Assembly (NCBI RefSeq): GCF_965227725.1
Contig: NZ_CBDDGH010000001.1
Coordinates: 682,001-746,000 of the forward strand
Source of the DNA: Shimia sp965227725
GTDB taxonomy: Bacteria; Pseudomonadota; Alphaproteobacteria; Rhodobacterales; Rhodobacteraceae
Direction of reading: 5' to 3'
DNA length: 64,000 nucleotides
Shown piece after piece: positions 8,378 to 17,412 of this stretch (position 1 is its first letter; every line of letters begins with the position of its first letter). The position numbers and the translations under genes were made by a program. The notes under the pieces were generated by a model, which saw only the letters and a program-made list of their open reading frames with translations, was not told the DNA's origin and searched no databases.

Positions 8378-10252
8378 TCAGAGCTTTGCGCGCGCCGCGC
8401 GCAGAGCTTTGCGGAAATGTGGCCCACGCCGCCGCGCCAAGACCGCCTCGCAATAGCTGGCGATCATCCATGGACGGCCATCTTTGTTGAGCGTCTGCAA
8501 CATCTCTTTCTGATAACGCGGCACTTCACGGCGCTGCCGCATGAGCCCGTAGAAGGTGCTGGCATTCATTTCGCCTGCCACACATTTCTCGATCACCGGT
8601 TTCAGCAGCCCCATCAGGATCCACAGCGATGCAATCCGGTGCCCCATGAAGCGGCAGCGATATTTGCGCAGGTTGTCCCCCCGAAAGAGCGCTGCGTGCA
8701 TCGCATCGGCTGGCATGCGCGGATCATAAAAGAGGTTCACCTCTTTGGCCTCTGAAATCAGATCGGGAGCATAGCCATAGCGCCCGCCAAAGTCGCGGTG
8801 CCATGCGCGGCGGTAGCGTGTTTCCCAGCTTGCGGTTTCACGATCCAGCGTGGCCTGCGGAGAGATGCAGATGACCGTGGCACCGGGGGCTGCAGAGGAA
8901 AAGGCCGCCGCTGCATAGGCCCCCATTGAGGCGCCGTAGAACACGACCTTGTCGAACTGCTCAAAAAAGCCTTCGTCTCGCAGACGGTCAAAGAAATCGA
9001 ACACCGCCTCGTCGCGATACCAGGTCCAGCCGTGCGCCATCAGGCCAAGCATCGACCAGCCGCGCGAGGTAACAAAGTTATGCCCCCAGGGCATCCGCTC
9101 CGCGCTATCCTCATACACGTGATCCAGATTTTCGAAGGTGACAATCAGCGTCTTGCCCTGCTCGATATAGAGCGCGGAGTGCTCCGCTCCCAATTCCTCA
9201 AAGAAGCCCTGCTCAGCGCCGACTTCTTGCAGGTTGCGCTTCCAATCAGACCGGCTTGGCGCGGCAGATTTTGTCTCGACTTTGGAAATATCAAGCGCGT
9301 CCGGCAGGGCGGCGGCTTTGGGCTTTGCCAGAACGGGGCTCACATTGGCGATTGGCTCTGTTTGCGGAAGAGATGCGGAGGTTTCGGATGGGCTGTTTGC
9401 CGTGCCAGAAGCATCAGGGGCTTTCTTCTTTGGCAGGATCAGGGCCGCGTCGGGATCAATGTCGTGCTTTTTGAGCAAACCGTGCATGAAGGAGCCGCGC
9501 CGGGGGCGGTTGTCTTCCTTTTCCTCCAAACGCGGCTTCATCCGGCGCGCCCAGAAATGCACGCCACGGGTGTCTTCTGTCAGCCAGTCTTTTTCGATGT
9601 CAAACCGGCTTTGGATCATCTTGTTCCGGTCTTTGAAAGACACCGGATAAAACGCCGCTTCCGGCTCGGCGTATTTGATTTCCCCGGACTGGTTGAGGAA
9701 ATAGGTGACCGCCGCAGGGCCGGTGAACCCCCAGTTTTGCGCCGTCATATGCACCGGACGCCCGGCGTCCTTTTCGGCCTGCAATTCGCGTTGCTGCCAC
9801 GGCTTCAGCCAGGGGCCGATGGCATATTCGTCTTCAAAGAAATCCAACATGGCGTTGAGCGCTCTGGAGCTTTTGGGCAGCCCCAGTACCGCGTTGCACA
9901 AGAGGCCCTCTTTCTCCCAGCCAAAGATCGATTGGCGGGTGTAGTTGAACGGCCGGTAGCAATAGATATCGGCATCCACCCAGATCTTATCGGTCTTTTT
10001 GAGCAGGTTCAGCCGCCAGATGTCGGCGTGAATGGCCGGGCTGCCGGTGCGCACGTGGCGATACATCGGCTCGCCGGGAAAAATCTCGCCTGCGTCGGCG
10101 GTGTGCACCCCTTCGGGCACGTTGGGGATTTCTTCATAGCTGTAAAGTGTCGTGTGATGCCCTGCGTCGGCAAAGGATTTGAGACACAGTTGTTCCAGCC
10201 ACGACAGGCGTCCGCCGATCCACAGCGATGCGATCTCAGGTAGCTTTGCCAT
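8378..10252 (-). CDS. Glycosyltransferase fused to alpha/beta-hydrolase-like domain
   Basis: The 624-residue protein has two parts. Residues about 5-260 resemble DXD-containing sugar transferases of the Gb3-synthase/OCH1-like group, with the metal-binding DAD in IWVDADIYCYRPF and a conserved NWGFTGPAAVTYF. A low-complexity linker rich in Ala, Pro and Ser (about 275-330) leads to a C-terminal domain with a nucleophile elbow GASMGAY (Ser442), as in alpha/beta hydrolases. The fusion suggests a glycosyltransferase with a built-in deacylase or esterase, or an acyl-handling role. The gene lies head to tail with two other glycosyltransferases on the minus strand. The ATG start has GGGTTGGGG upstream. 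Confidence 0.78.
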   Translation of the reverse strand: MAKLPEIASLWIGGRLSWLEQLCLKSFADAGHHTTLYSYEEIPNVPEGVHTADAGEIFPGEPMYRHVRTGSPAIHADIWRLNLLKKTDKIWVDADIYCYRPFNYTRQSIFGWEKEGLLCNAVLGLPKSSRALNAMLDFFEDEYAIGPWLKPWQQRELQAEKDAGRPVHMTAQNWGFTGPAAVTYFLNQSGEIKYAEPEAAFYPVSFKDRNKMIQSRFDIEKDWLTEDTRGVHFWARRMKPRLEEKEDNRPRRGSFMHGLLKKHDIDPDAALILPKKKAPDASGTANSPSETSASLPQTEPIANVSPVLAKPKAAALPDALDISKVETKSAAPSRSDWKRNLQEVGAEQGFFEELGAEHSALYIEQGKTLIVTFENLDHVYEDSAERMPWGHNFVTSRGWSMLGLMAHGWTWYRDEAVFDFFDRLRDEGFFEQFDKVVFYGASMGAYAAAAFSSAAPGATVICISPQATLDRETASWETRYRRAWHRDFGGRYGYAPDLISEAKEVNLFYDPRMPADAMHAALFRGDNLRKYRCRFMGHRIASLWILMGLLKPVIEKCVAGEMNASTFYGLMRQRREVPRYQKEMLQTLNKDGRPWMIASYCEAVLARRRGPHFRKALRAARAKL

Positions 10253-10336
10253 TTTGCCCCAACCCTTTGTTCTTAATTTGGAAACAGTCTAGGCCGAAAC
10301 ACCTGCCCTGTCTCCGAAAATCCGTTGCAGCCCCCA

Positions 10337-12601
10337 TTAATGGGCTGTGTCCTGCTTCTCTACCGTAAAGAAGAAATCATCTGGTAAATCGCGCTCCACA
10401 ACCCAATCCGGGATCACCTCCGGCCCGGCAAGGAAGACATTGGCCCCAAAATGCGGATGCAATCTGGCAAGGCGTTCTTGTCTGGCGCTGGTGAGATCTT
10501 CGTAGAACTTGGCGTAGTTGGTGGTCTGGCGCAGCGCGTCGATCTTGGCGCGGTGGCGATCCACAGAGAAGGCATGGGCCTCTGCGATTTCCGGGTCAGA
10601 CAGGAGCCGATCCATCTCTGCCTGCATGGCCGGGATCATGCGCTGGATGGAGGTGTCTTCTTCGGTGTTGTTGTTCATGCGGAACCAATAGGCCATGCCC
10701 TGATCGCGATCGACGTGGTTCACGCGGCCCCGGTCACGCTTTACCAGAAAGCTCTCTGCCGAGCGCACGGCATAATGGTTGAGCTGCACCAGATCATAGC
10801 CCACCGTGGTTGCGGTTGAGCGCCATGCGTTGCGATACATGTCTTTGGGCAGGGGCTGACCCGAGCCATTCACCCAGTGGATGTGAGACCAAAGCTGGGG
10901 ATTGAGGCCCTTGGGGCGGTGCACGCCAAGCTTTTTGAAGAGCCCGATGTTGCGGTAAAGCGTCTTGAAGCCCCAGGCCTGATGCGGCTTGCGCGTTTGC
11001 TCGCGCGCGCAGCGGGTGAACTGCGCCATCAGCGGCGTGTCGCTGTATCCATGCACATCAGAGTTGCCAAAGAGACGCCATGTGCAGGAGATCAGATTGG
11101 CATCCCCCACCGCCTCAAAAAGCGCGGGCAGCGTGCCGTCTCCGGTTTTGATGTTGATGAATTCATCCACATCCATCGAGATGACCCAATCGGCGTTCTG
11201 GATCACGGGCTCACTTTCGCCAGCCTGCAGAGCCGCGTGCTGGGGTTTCAGATTGGTGCCTTTGAACGGGTTGTCGCGATGCTGCACAAAGCCTTTTTCC
11301 TGCAGCAGATCCAGAAAGCTGTCGGTGCCGTCATTGCAGTCGTTGGTGTAGACCAGAAAGCCCTTCACACCGATGGCACGGTGATAGGCGAGCCATTCGA
11401 GAATGAACGGGCCTTCGTTCTTCATGCAGGTGATGATGGCCACGTCATTGTCGGCCGGATCCACCTTGGGCGCAGGAATTTCCGGCATGCGGAGCGGTTT
11501 GTGATCAAACTTCTTGCGCGCTATTTTCAGCAGCTCGTCCTCTTCGATCAGCGAGGTCTTTGGCACGATCTGCCCGACGTTCTTAGCCGGATGGCGCAGC
11601 GCCATGCAGCGGTAGAATTTCACCCATTCGTCAGGCTTGGTGCGCGCGCCGACCACACGGATCAGCCGCCAGACCACATCAGAAGGCGCTTTCTTGGGCG
11701 CTACCACCCAGCGGCGGCGCATCTTGGTGGCGTCAAACTGGACGCAGATGTGATCGGCGTGGCTGGCCTCTTGCCCGTTGCGCACGCGCCAAGGGTAGCA
11801 ATGCTGCCCCACAAGCGTGATGGCACCGCTTTCGGATTTGACCGCCATATCAAAGAGGGTGCGGCCCTTGGTGCCTGCCCCTTTGGACTGGCTGACCAGA
11901 TCAGAAATATCCAGTAGCGCAACCGCGCGGGCGCGGCTCAGCCAGCGGTGGCGGATCAGCTCAAAGATTTGCACCTCGCCCAATGGCGCATCCCAAGGAG
12001 AGGCCACAGGGATTTCCATCCGGTCCTTGCCCGGCGCGTCTGGGGCGTTGAAAGGGTGTGCCTCAGGCGGCAAATCCGCGTGGCCCAGCGGCACATCAAA
12101 CCGCACAACCAAGACCTGCTTCAGCCCTTTGATATCCGGCAGGCCTGCCTCAAGCGCGCTCAGATAATCCGTGTCCTTCGCCGGTTGCGCACGATCCACA
12201 ATCACCGCGCCCTGAAGATTGTGATGCGCCGCGTGATAGCGCAGCCAAGCGAGCGTTGCGACAGCGGTTTCGCCATTGCGCACCGCGAGGGCAACATTCA
12301 AGCCGTCAAACACGTCCAAATCAGGCTGTGCAACGGCAATATCTGACTGGGCATCTTTGATCACCAACCGGGGCGCGGAGCCCGCGAAACGCAAGCGCAG
12401 GATGGCGCCATCGCCGATGCTGCGCCGTTCCAGAATCTCGGTGCCGGATCCAGCCGAAATTGCACCGGCATCGACGCCGGTTTTGAAAAACGCCTGCGCC
12501 TCAGTGCCATCGCTGCTTTCAGCGGCCACGCAAGACAAAAGCGTCGCCCCCGCCAGATCAGCGGTTGTCACTTCGCACAGTTGGAATGCGGCCTTCCCCA
12601 T
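10337..12601 (-). CDS. Large glycosyltransferase of the Glyco_tranf_2_4/GT92 type
   Basis: The 754-residue protein has an N-terminal region of about 380 residues without a recognisable family. From about residue 388 a glycosyltransferase domain follows: AIITCMKNEGPFILEWLAYH, NDCNDGTDS, the catalytic metal site SMDVDEFI and QLNHYAVRSAESFLVK. The same motifs recur in the next gene (12645-13724), so the two are paralogues, with this one carrying the extra N-terminal module. Proteins of this type in Rhodobacteraceae are annotated as glycosyltransferase family 2; their acceptor is unknown. No membrane segment or signal peptide was seen, so it probably acts in the cytoplasm. An AGGGGC precedes the ATG. 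Confidence 0.82.
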   Translation of the reverse strand: MGKAAFQLCEVTTADLAGATLLSCVAAESSDGTEAQAFFKTGVDAGAISAGSGTEILERRSIGDGAILRLRFAGSAPRLVIKDAQSDIAVAQPDLDVFDGLNVALAVRNGETAVATLAWLRYHAAHHNLQGAVIVDRAQPAKDTDYLSALEAGLPDIKGLKQVLVVRFDVPLGHADLPPEAHPFNAPDAPGKDRMEIPVASPWDAPLGEVQIFELIRHRWLSRARAVALLDISDLVSQSKGAGTKGRTLFDMAVKSESGAITLVGQHCYPWRVRNGQEASHADHICVQFDATKMRRRWVVAPKKAPSDVVWRLIRVVGARTKPDEWVKFYRCMALRHPAKNVGQIVPKTSLIEEDELLKIARKKFDHKPLRMPEIPAPKVDPADNDVAIITCMKNEGPFILEWLAYHRAIGVKGFLVYTNDCNDGTDSFLDLLQEKGFVQHRDNPFKGTNLKPQHAALQAGESEPVIQNADWVISMDVDEFINIKTGDGTLPALFEAVGDANLISCTWRLFGNSDVHGYSDTPLMAQFTRCAREQTRKPHQAWGFKTLYRNIGLFKKLGVHRPKGLNPQLWSHIHWVNGSGQPLPKDMYRNAWRSTATTVGYDLVQLNHYAVRSAESFLVKRDRGRVNHVDRDQGMAYWFRMNNNTEEDTSIQRMIPAMQAEMDRLLSDPEIAEAHAFSVDRHRAKIDALRQTTNYAKFYEDLTSARQERLARLHPHFGANVFLAGPEVIPDWVVERDLPDDFFFTVEKQDTAH

Positions 12602-12644
12602 GGGTTTGCCCCTGCTCTCTCTTCTTCCCGATCACGCAATGGCG

Positions 12645-13724
12645 TCAGGATATTTTATCTGTTGCCTGTTGATACCACCTTACCAACTGCTGCTGCAATT
12701 GTCGTGGCGGTACCTGACTGCCACCGGCCGTGAGGATTTGGGACATCAGCTCTTGTCCGGCGGGCTGGGTCACGAGGGTCAGGAAGCGTTGCTGATGCCA
12801 CGCCACCCCGGCGGCATGGAGTGCGGCGACCCCGTCAATCTCCAGAAGTTGCGCCAAAACACTCTCTGTTGCCGGGCGCATCTGAGCGATGGAGGTGTTC
12901 TCTTCGGTGTTGAAGTTCCGCTCCACCCAATAACTCAGGTCGACTTTCTTTGAGGCTCGATTGGGCAGCCCGCGCTCGTTCTTCACCACAAATGCGGCGG
13001 CGGAGCGCACCGCATAATGGTTAAGCTCCACCAGATCGCGCGCCACGCCAAGACCATAGAGCGACAGCCGTGACGCATTTTCGGCCAGAAAGGGATGCAC
13101 GGGGTTGCCCGAGCCATCGCGGATGTTTGGCAGGCCTGCTTTTTCGGGGTCTTTCTGCTTGGGGCGGTGCACACCCAGTTGATTGAACGGCCCTTTGGCC
13201 CGGAAAAGGGTTTTGAACAGGCTGGCCGCCACTGGATATTGCGCGTCTGCCGGGATCGCTCGGGTGAATTGTGCGGTGACAGGGCGGTCTTCGATCGCAA
13301 CTTTGTCGTTGTTGCCAAACAGGCGCCAGGGCAGAACCACCGCATCCGTCGCTTCATCAAGCTTGGCGAGCAGATCGGATATGCGGTGCCCCGGCAGGTG
13401 GATATTGAGAAATTCATCCACGTCGGTGACCAAGATCCAGTCCGCAGCTTTGCGCAGGGGATGTTTCCACGCCTGCCTTAAAGCCTGCCACTGGATGCTT
13501 TTGCCTGACGTTGGCTTGTGGTCCACGTGGGTGATGATCCCTGCGGCGTCCAAAGCCCGAAGCAATGCATCGGTGCCATCGTCGCAATCATTTGAAAAAA
13601 TGAGGAAATCGGTGACGCCTGCGGCCTTGTGGTGGGCGACCCATTCCAGCAGGTAAGGCGCTTCGTTGCGCACGGAAGTGACGCTGAGTATGCGCGTTGA
13701 AGACGTGTCTTGTGCCGTGGTCAT
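12645..13724 (-). CDS. Glycosyltransferase of the Glyco_tranf_2_4 type
   Basis: The 359-residue single-domain protein is paralogous to the C-terminal half of the preceding larger transferase. Shared motifs are SVRNEAPYLLEWVAHHKAAG, NDCDDGTDALL, the metal-binding VTDVDEFLNI, PWRLFGNND and ELNHYAVRSAAAF. It is probably a cytoplasmic sugar transferase with a DxD-type metal site. An AAAGG lies upstream of the ATG. It is the first of three glycosyltransferase genes on the minus strand (13724 down to 8378), spaced 43-84 bp apart, and they are likely one operon. The acceptor is unknown; capsule, lipid A or protein glycosylation are all possible. Confidence 0.85.
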   Translation of the reverse strand: MTTAQDTSSTRILSVTSVRNEAPYLLEWVAHHKAAGVTDFLIFSNDCDDGTDALLRALDAAGIITHVDHKPTSGKSIQWQALRQAWKHPLRKAADWILVTDVDEFLNIHLPGHRISDLLAKLDEATDAVVLPWRLFGNNDKVAIEDRPVTAQFTRAIPADAQYPVAASLFKTLFRAKGPFNQLGVHRPKQKDPEKAGLPNIRDGSGNPVHPFLAENASRLSLYGLGVARDLVELNHYAVRSAAAFVVKNERGLPNRASKKVDLSYWVERNFNTEENTSIAQMRPATESVLAQLLEIDGVAALHAAGVAWHQQRFLTLVTQPAGQELMSQILTAGGSQVPPRQLQQQLVRWYQQATDKIS

Positions 13725-13963
13725 GGCCTTTGCATAGCACAGTGATCCTGACGGGACAGGCTTTCACATGAAATCCTCAACGGTTGAGTCTTCCGAGGAA
13801 CACCTCGTGCGCGGATACCCAGGAATGTGAATTGCTGTGTGGCACAACTGCCCTATGATCTTGAAAACCGGTCGGGATTTCCGGCCTTTGACATTTCTTT
13901 CATAGAAGCCAAACATTGTGGCATTCAGAAATTTCGCAACCCCAGCCAAACTGGAGGGCACCG

Positions 13964-15628
13964 ATGTCCTTTCAAAACCGCACCGGAGCGCCATTGCCGC
14001 AAAGCCTGATTGATCAGGCGGCCCATGTTGGATCGGACCAGATGTCGCGACGCGAATTTCTGACTTTGGCCAGCGCTTTTGGAGCGAGTTCCGCGACGGC
14101 CTATGCGCTGCTTGGAAGCGCAAAGCCAGTGGCAGCGCAGACGGCGACTTCCTCCGCGGGGGGCATTGTGCGCATTCAGCAGGAAGTGCGGGCGCTCAAA
14201 GATCCGCGCCTGTTTGACTGGCCGCAGATTGCCAATTTCACGCGCGGCTGGCTGGAATATCTCGTCACCTATGAAAACGATGGCACGTTTAGACCCGCTC
14301 TGCTGGAGAGCTGGGAAATTTCCGAGGATGCCAAAACCTATACGCTGAATGTGCGCCAAGGGGTGCGCTGGAACAATGGCGATGCCTTTACGGCGCAGGA
14401 TGTGGCGCGCAACATCACAGGCTGGTGCGCGCGGGATCTGGCTGGGAATTCTATGGCGGGGCGGTTTGCCACGCTGATTGATCCAGCCACCAACCGCGCG
14501 CTGGACGGCGCGATTGAGGTGGTTGATGACCACACGGTGCGCCTGAACCTGCCCAAGGCGGATATTTCGCTGATCCCCGGTATGGCGGATTATCCCGCCG
14601 CGATTGTGCATGAAAGCTTTGATCCGGCCACTATGCTGGAAAATCCCGTGGGCACAGGGCCTTACCTGCCGGTGGATTTACAGGTCGGCGCGCGTGGTGT
14701 GTTGATGCGCAATGAGGATCACAGCTGGTGGAACGACGGCAACGGCGCCTGGATGGACCGTATCGAGTTTATCGATTTTGGCACTGATCCGGCGGTTTGG
14801 GCGCGTGCGGCCAAGGCCGGTGAAATCGACATGACCTATTCGGTGGACGGCGAATATGCCGACCTGATCGGTGCCACCGAAGGTTGGGTCAAAAACGATG
14901 TGATCTCCATGTCGACGGTGGTGGTGCGCCCCAATCAGCTGGCCGAGGTGAACGGTCAGATGCCCTATGCCGACCTGCGTGTCCGGCGGGCCATCGCAAT
15001 GGCGGTGGACAATGAGGTGCTGCTGGAGCTTGGCAACGGCGGTCACGGCCGCACCGCGGAGAACCACCATATCGGCCCTGCGCATCCGGAATATACCGAC
15101 ATCGGCCTGCCGCCCCATGATCCGCGCGGCGCATTGGCGCTGTTGCAGGAGGCAGGCATGGAGGGATTTGAGATGGAAATTCACACCATCGACGATCTCT
15201 GGCGCAAAAACACAACGGATGCTGTGGTGGCGCAGCTGCGCGATGCGGGATTTCAGGCCAAAACCACCATTGTTCCAGGCAGCATCTATTGGGACAACTG
15301 GGACAAGTTCCCGTTCAGCGCAACGGATTGGAACCACCGCCCACTCGGCGTTCAGATCTGGGCGCTGGCCTATCGCAGCGGTGAAGCGTGGAATGAGTTC
15401 GGCTATGCCAATCCGGAATTTGACGCCATTCTGGATGAGGCGCTTGGCACGCTTGATCTGAGCAAACGGCGGGCGCTTGTGGAACGGGGGGAACGGATCT
15501 TGCAGGAAGATGCGGTGACCCTACAGCCCTATTGGCGCGCCTTGGCCAACCATACGGTTGAGGAGCTGCTTGGCGGGGCGCATCATATTTCCTTTGAAAT
15601 ACGCCCCGCGGAATTGCGTTGGACCTAA
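13964..15628 (+). CDS. Tat-exported ABC substrate-binding protein, family 5
   Basis: The 554-residue protein begins with a twin-arginine signal (SRREFLTLASAFG, residues 28-40, cleavage after PVAAQ). The mature part follows the SBP_bac_5 (DppA/OppA) fold: LESWEISEDAKTYTLNVRQG, VRWNNGDAFTAQDV and PVGTGPYLPV. Such proteins bind peptides, nickel complexes, glycosides or other small solutes for an ABC importer. No permease or ATPase gene for this class lies nearby, so it is an orphan, perhaps serving a transporter elsewhere. The ATG at 13964 follows GGAGGGC; the frame extends upstream without good start signals. It is divergent from the glycosyltransferase operon. Confidence 0.88.
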   Translation: MSFQNRTGAPLPQSLIDQAAHVGSDQMSRREFLTLASAFGASSATAYALLGSAKPVAAQTATSSAGGIVRIQQEVRALKDPRLFDWPQIANFTRGWLEYLVTYENDGTFRPALLESWEISEDAKTYTLNVRQGVRWNNGDAFTAQDVARNITGWCARDLAGNSMAGRFATLIDPATNRALDGAIEVVDDHTVRLNLPKADISLIPGMADYPAAIVHESFDPATMLENPVGTGPYLPVDLQVGARGVLMRNEDHSWWNDGNGAWMDRIEFIDFGTDPAVWARAAKAGEIDMTYSVDGEYADLIGATEGWVKNDVISMSTVVVRPNQLAEVNGQMPYADLRVRRAIAMAVDNEVLLELGNGGHGRTAENHHIGPAHPEYTDIGLPPHDPRGALALLQEAGMEGFEMEIHTIDDLWRKNTTDAVVAQLRDAGFQAKTTIVPGSIYWDNWDKFPFSATDWNHRPLGVQIWALAYRSGEAWNEFGYANPEFDAILDEALGTLDLSKRRALVERGERILQEDAVTLQPYWRALANHTVEELLGGAHHISFEIRPAELRWT

Positions 15629-15646
15629 AGCAGGCAAGCAGCCCTC

Positions 15647-16834
15647 TTAGTGATCGTGACCCTCAAGGCAGTGCTCAAACTGCTCCGCCATGTTGCGGAT
15701 CAGGGCGAGATAATCCGGGCTGTCCAGATTGACGCCAAGCGGGTCCAGCTCTTCGGAGTGCAGATCCAGACCGGAGCTGATCGCCTTCACAACTTTGGCG
15801 TTGAACTGTGGCTCAGTGAAAACGCAGGTGACGCCTTCTTTGTAAAGGACATCACGCACCGCATCCAGACGTGCGGCACTTGGGGCTGCACCGTCTGCTG
15901 AGAGGATCGCACCGGAGGCCGACAGATCAAAGCGGGTTTCAAAATACTGGTAGGCGTCGTGGAACACCACAAAGCCGTGCCCTTTCAGAGGGGCAAGCTC
16001 TTCGGCGATCTCTGCTGTCAGCGCCTCTAGCTCCGCCTGACCTTCGGCGGCATTGGCCCGGTAGGTCGCAGCGTTTTCCGGATCAAGGGTGGCGAGCTTT
16101 TCTGCAATCGCGCCCATCCAGAACTTGGCATTTTGCGGGTCAAGCCAGGCGTGTGGATCAACGCCATCGTGGTCATGATGGTGTTCCCCCTCATGGCCCG
16201 CGTGGGCCTCATCCGCATGGTCATCATGGTCGTCATGACCTTCGTGGTCGGCATGTTTGTCGTGGTCATGCTCGTCATGCTCTTCATGGCCCTCATCATG
16301 GCCGTGATCATCCGCATGATCGTCATGGTCGTGATCGTCGTGGCCGTGATCATCATGGTCGTCATGCTTTTCGTCATGTGCATGGTCATCGTGATCCTCA
16401 TGATCGTCGTCATGATGCGCATCATGGTCGTGGTCATGCTCGTCGTGATGATCCCCCCCTTCACCCAGAGCAATCTCAAGGAAGGTTTCATCTTCGCGAT
16501 AGGCAAGCTCTCGTGTGCCGTTCAGATGCAGCAGGGAGAACGCCTCTCCGTCATTCACAAGGCTGTCGATGGCCTCGTCCATCGCGGGAGACAGCTCCGC
16601 ACCGATCCAGACCACGAGATCGGCGTTTTGGAGCGCGCGCGCCTCGGACGGACGCAGGGCGTAGCTGTGTGGCGATTGGTTGGCAGGCAGCAATTGCTGA
16701 GGTTCGCCAACACCTTGCATGACCTTGGCGACCAGCGCCTGGACTGGTAGGATGTCCGTCACAACGCGTGGCGCTTCCGCCCGCACCGGCGCGGCCAAAA
16801 CGGTCGCCGCAAAGACCATAGGAATGAATCGCAC
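15647..16834 (-). CDS. znuA: Zinc ABC transporter substrate-binding protein ZnuA with long His-rich loop
   Basis: This is the periplasmic zinc-binding component of ZnuABC (395 residues, signal peptide cleaved near PVRAEA). The metal-site histidines appear in NQSPHSYALRPS, in DPHAWLDPQN and in VVFHDAYQYF. Between residues about 128 and 223 lies an acidic loop with about 35 histidines alternating with Asp and Glu, far longer than the E. coli loop of about 25 residues. Such loops are thought to capture zinc at low concentration. The start is GTG at 16834 with AAAGGAG eight bases upstream. The gene is divergent from zur-znuC-znuB across a shared Zur box. It converges with the orphan binding protein, 18 bp apart. 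Confidence 0.95.
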   Translation of the reverse strand: MRFIPMVFAATVLAAPVRAEAPRVVTDILPVQALVAKVMQGVGEPQQLLPANQSPHSYALRPSEARALQNADLVVWIGAELSPAMDEAIDSLVNDGEAFSLLHLNGTRELAYREDETFLEIALGEGGDHHDEHDHDHDAHHDDDHEDHDDHAHDEKHDDHDDHGHDDHDHDDHADDHGHDEGHEEHDEHDHDKHADHEGHDDHDDHADEAHAGHEGEHHHDHDGVDPHAWLDPQNAKFWMGAIAEKLATLDPENAATYRANAAEGQAELEALTAEIAEELAPLKGHGFVVFHDAYQYFETRFDLSASGAILSADGAAPSAARLDAVRDVLYKEGVTCVFTEPQFNAKVVKAISSGLDLHSEELDPLGVNLDSPDYLALIRNMAEQFEHCLEGHDH

Positions 16835-16872
16835 GTCAGCGCTCCTTTTGTTGCTACAGGGGCTGGCTCTAG

Positions 16873-16897
16873 TTGAAATGTTATACTATATCAAGCG
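16873..16897. promoter_or_regulatory. Zur operator between znuA and zur-znuCB
   Basis: The site GAAATGTTATACTATATCA is an imperfect palindrome. Its left half and centre match the proteobacterial Zur consensus (GAAATGTTATANTATAACATTTC), while the right half diverges. It lies in the 92-bp divergent intergenic region, where zinc-bound Zur could block both promoters. Confidence 0.75.
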
Positions 16898-16926
16898 TCA
16901 AATCTTGAGGACCGTCAGGAGGCTCC

Positions 16927-17412
16927 ATGCAAACCGTGGGATTTCAAAGCCATGACCACGCCGCCTGTGTGGGCAGCGGGCTGCGCGCCGCAGAAGAAAC
17001 CTGCGCGGCCAAAGGGCTACGCCTGACAAAGGGGCGTCGGCGGGTTCTGGAGATCTTGCTGCAGGAACACCGCGCGATGGGGGCCTATGATATTTTGGGC
17101 ATTCTGTCTGAGGAAGGTTATGCGTCGCAGCCCCCGGTCGTATATCGCGCCTTGGATTTTTTGGTGCTCAACGGGTTTGTGCATAAGGTTCAGAAGCTCA
17201 ATGCCTATGTGGCCTGCGCCCATCCCGGCGACACCCACACGCCCATCTTCCTGATTTGCCGCGGCTGCAACACGGTTGGCGAAACCGCCGCGTCTTTGAA
17301 ATCCACATTGGGCGCAGCCGCCAAGGCGATGGGCTTTGTGGTGGAAAGCACGGTGGTGGAGGCGGAAGGGCTCTGCCCGGATTGCGCACCCACAGCGGAG
17401 ACACCGGCATGA
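16927..17412 (+). CDS. zur: Zinc uptake regulator Zur (Fur family)
   Basis: The 161-residue Fur-family repressor has the winged-helix part (LRLTKGRRRVLEILL, then PVVYRALDFLVLNGFVHKV) and the C-terminal zinc-binding domain with two CxxC pairs (CRGC and CPDC) for the structural zinc. The FVHKVQKLNAYVAC stretch is typical of Zur rather than Fur, PerR or Irr. It is the first gene of a three-gene operon with znuC and znuB and overlaps znuC by four bases (ATGA). CAGGAGG lies just before the ATG. Autoregulation through the box at 16873-16897 is expected. Confidence 0.93.
   Translation: MQTVGFQSHDHAACVGSGLRAAEETCAAKGLRLTKGRRRVLEILLQEHRAMGAYDILGILSEEGYASQPPVVYRALDFLVLNGFVHKVQKLNAYVACAHPGDTHTPIFLICRGCNTVGETAASLKSTLGAAAKAMGFVVESTVVEAEGLCPDCAPTAETPA

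Noticed and set aside
9032..10243. Plus-strand frame of 403 codons opposite the glycosyltransferase fusion
   Set aside because: It is an antisense shadow in high-GC DNA; the minus-strand gene has recognisable domains.
16160..16460. CRISPR array or tandem DNA repeat
   Set aside because: The short near-repeats (CATGATGAC-like) are irregular codon repeats for His and Asp inside znuA, without direct repeats and unique spacers.
16133..16750. Plus-strand frame coding a very hydrophobic, Val/Met-rich protein
   Set aside because: It is the complement of the His-Asp codon run in znuA; CAT/GAC codons read backward give Met/Val, so the apparent membrane protein is an artefact.
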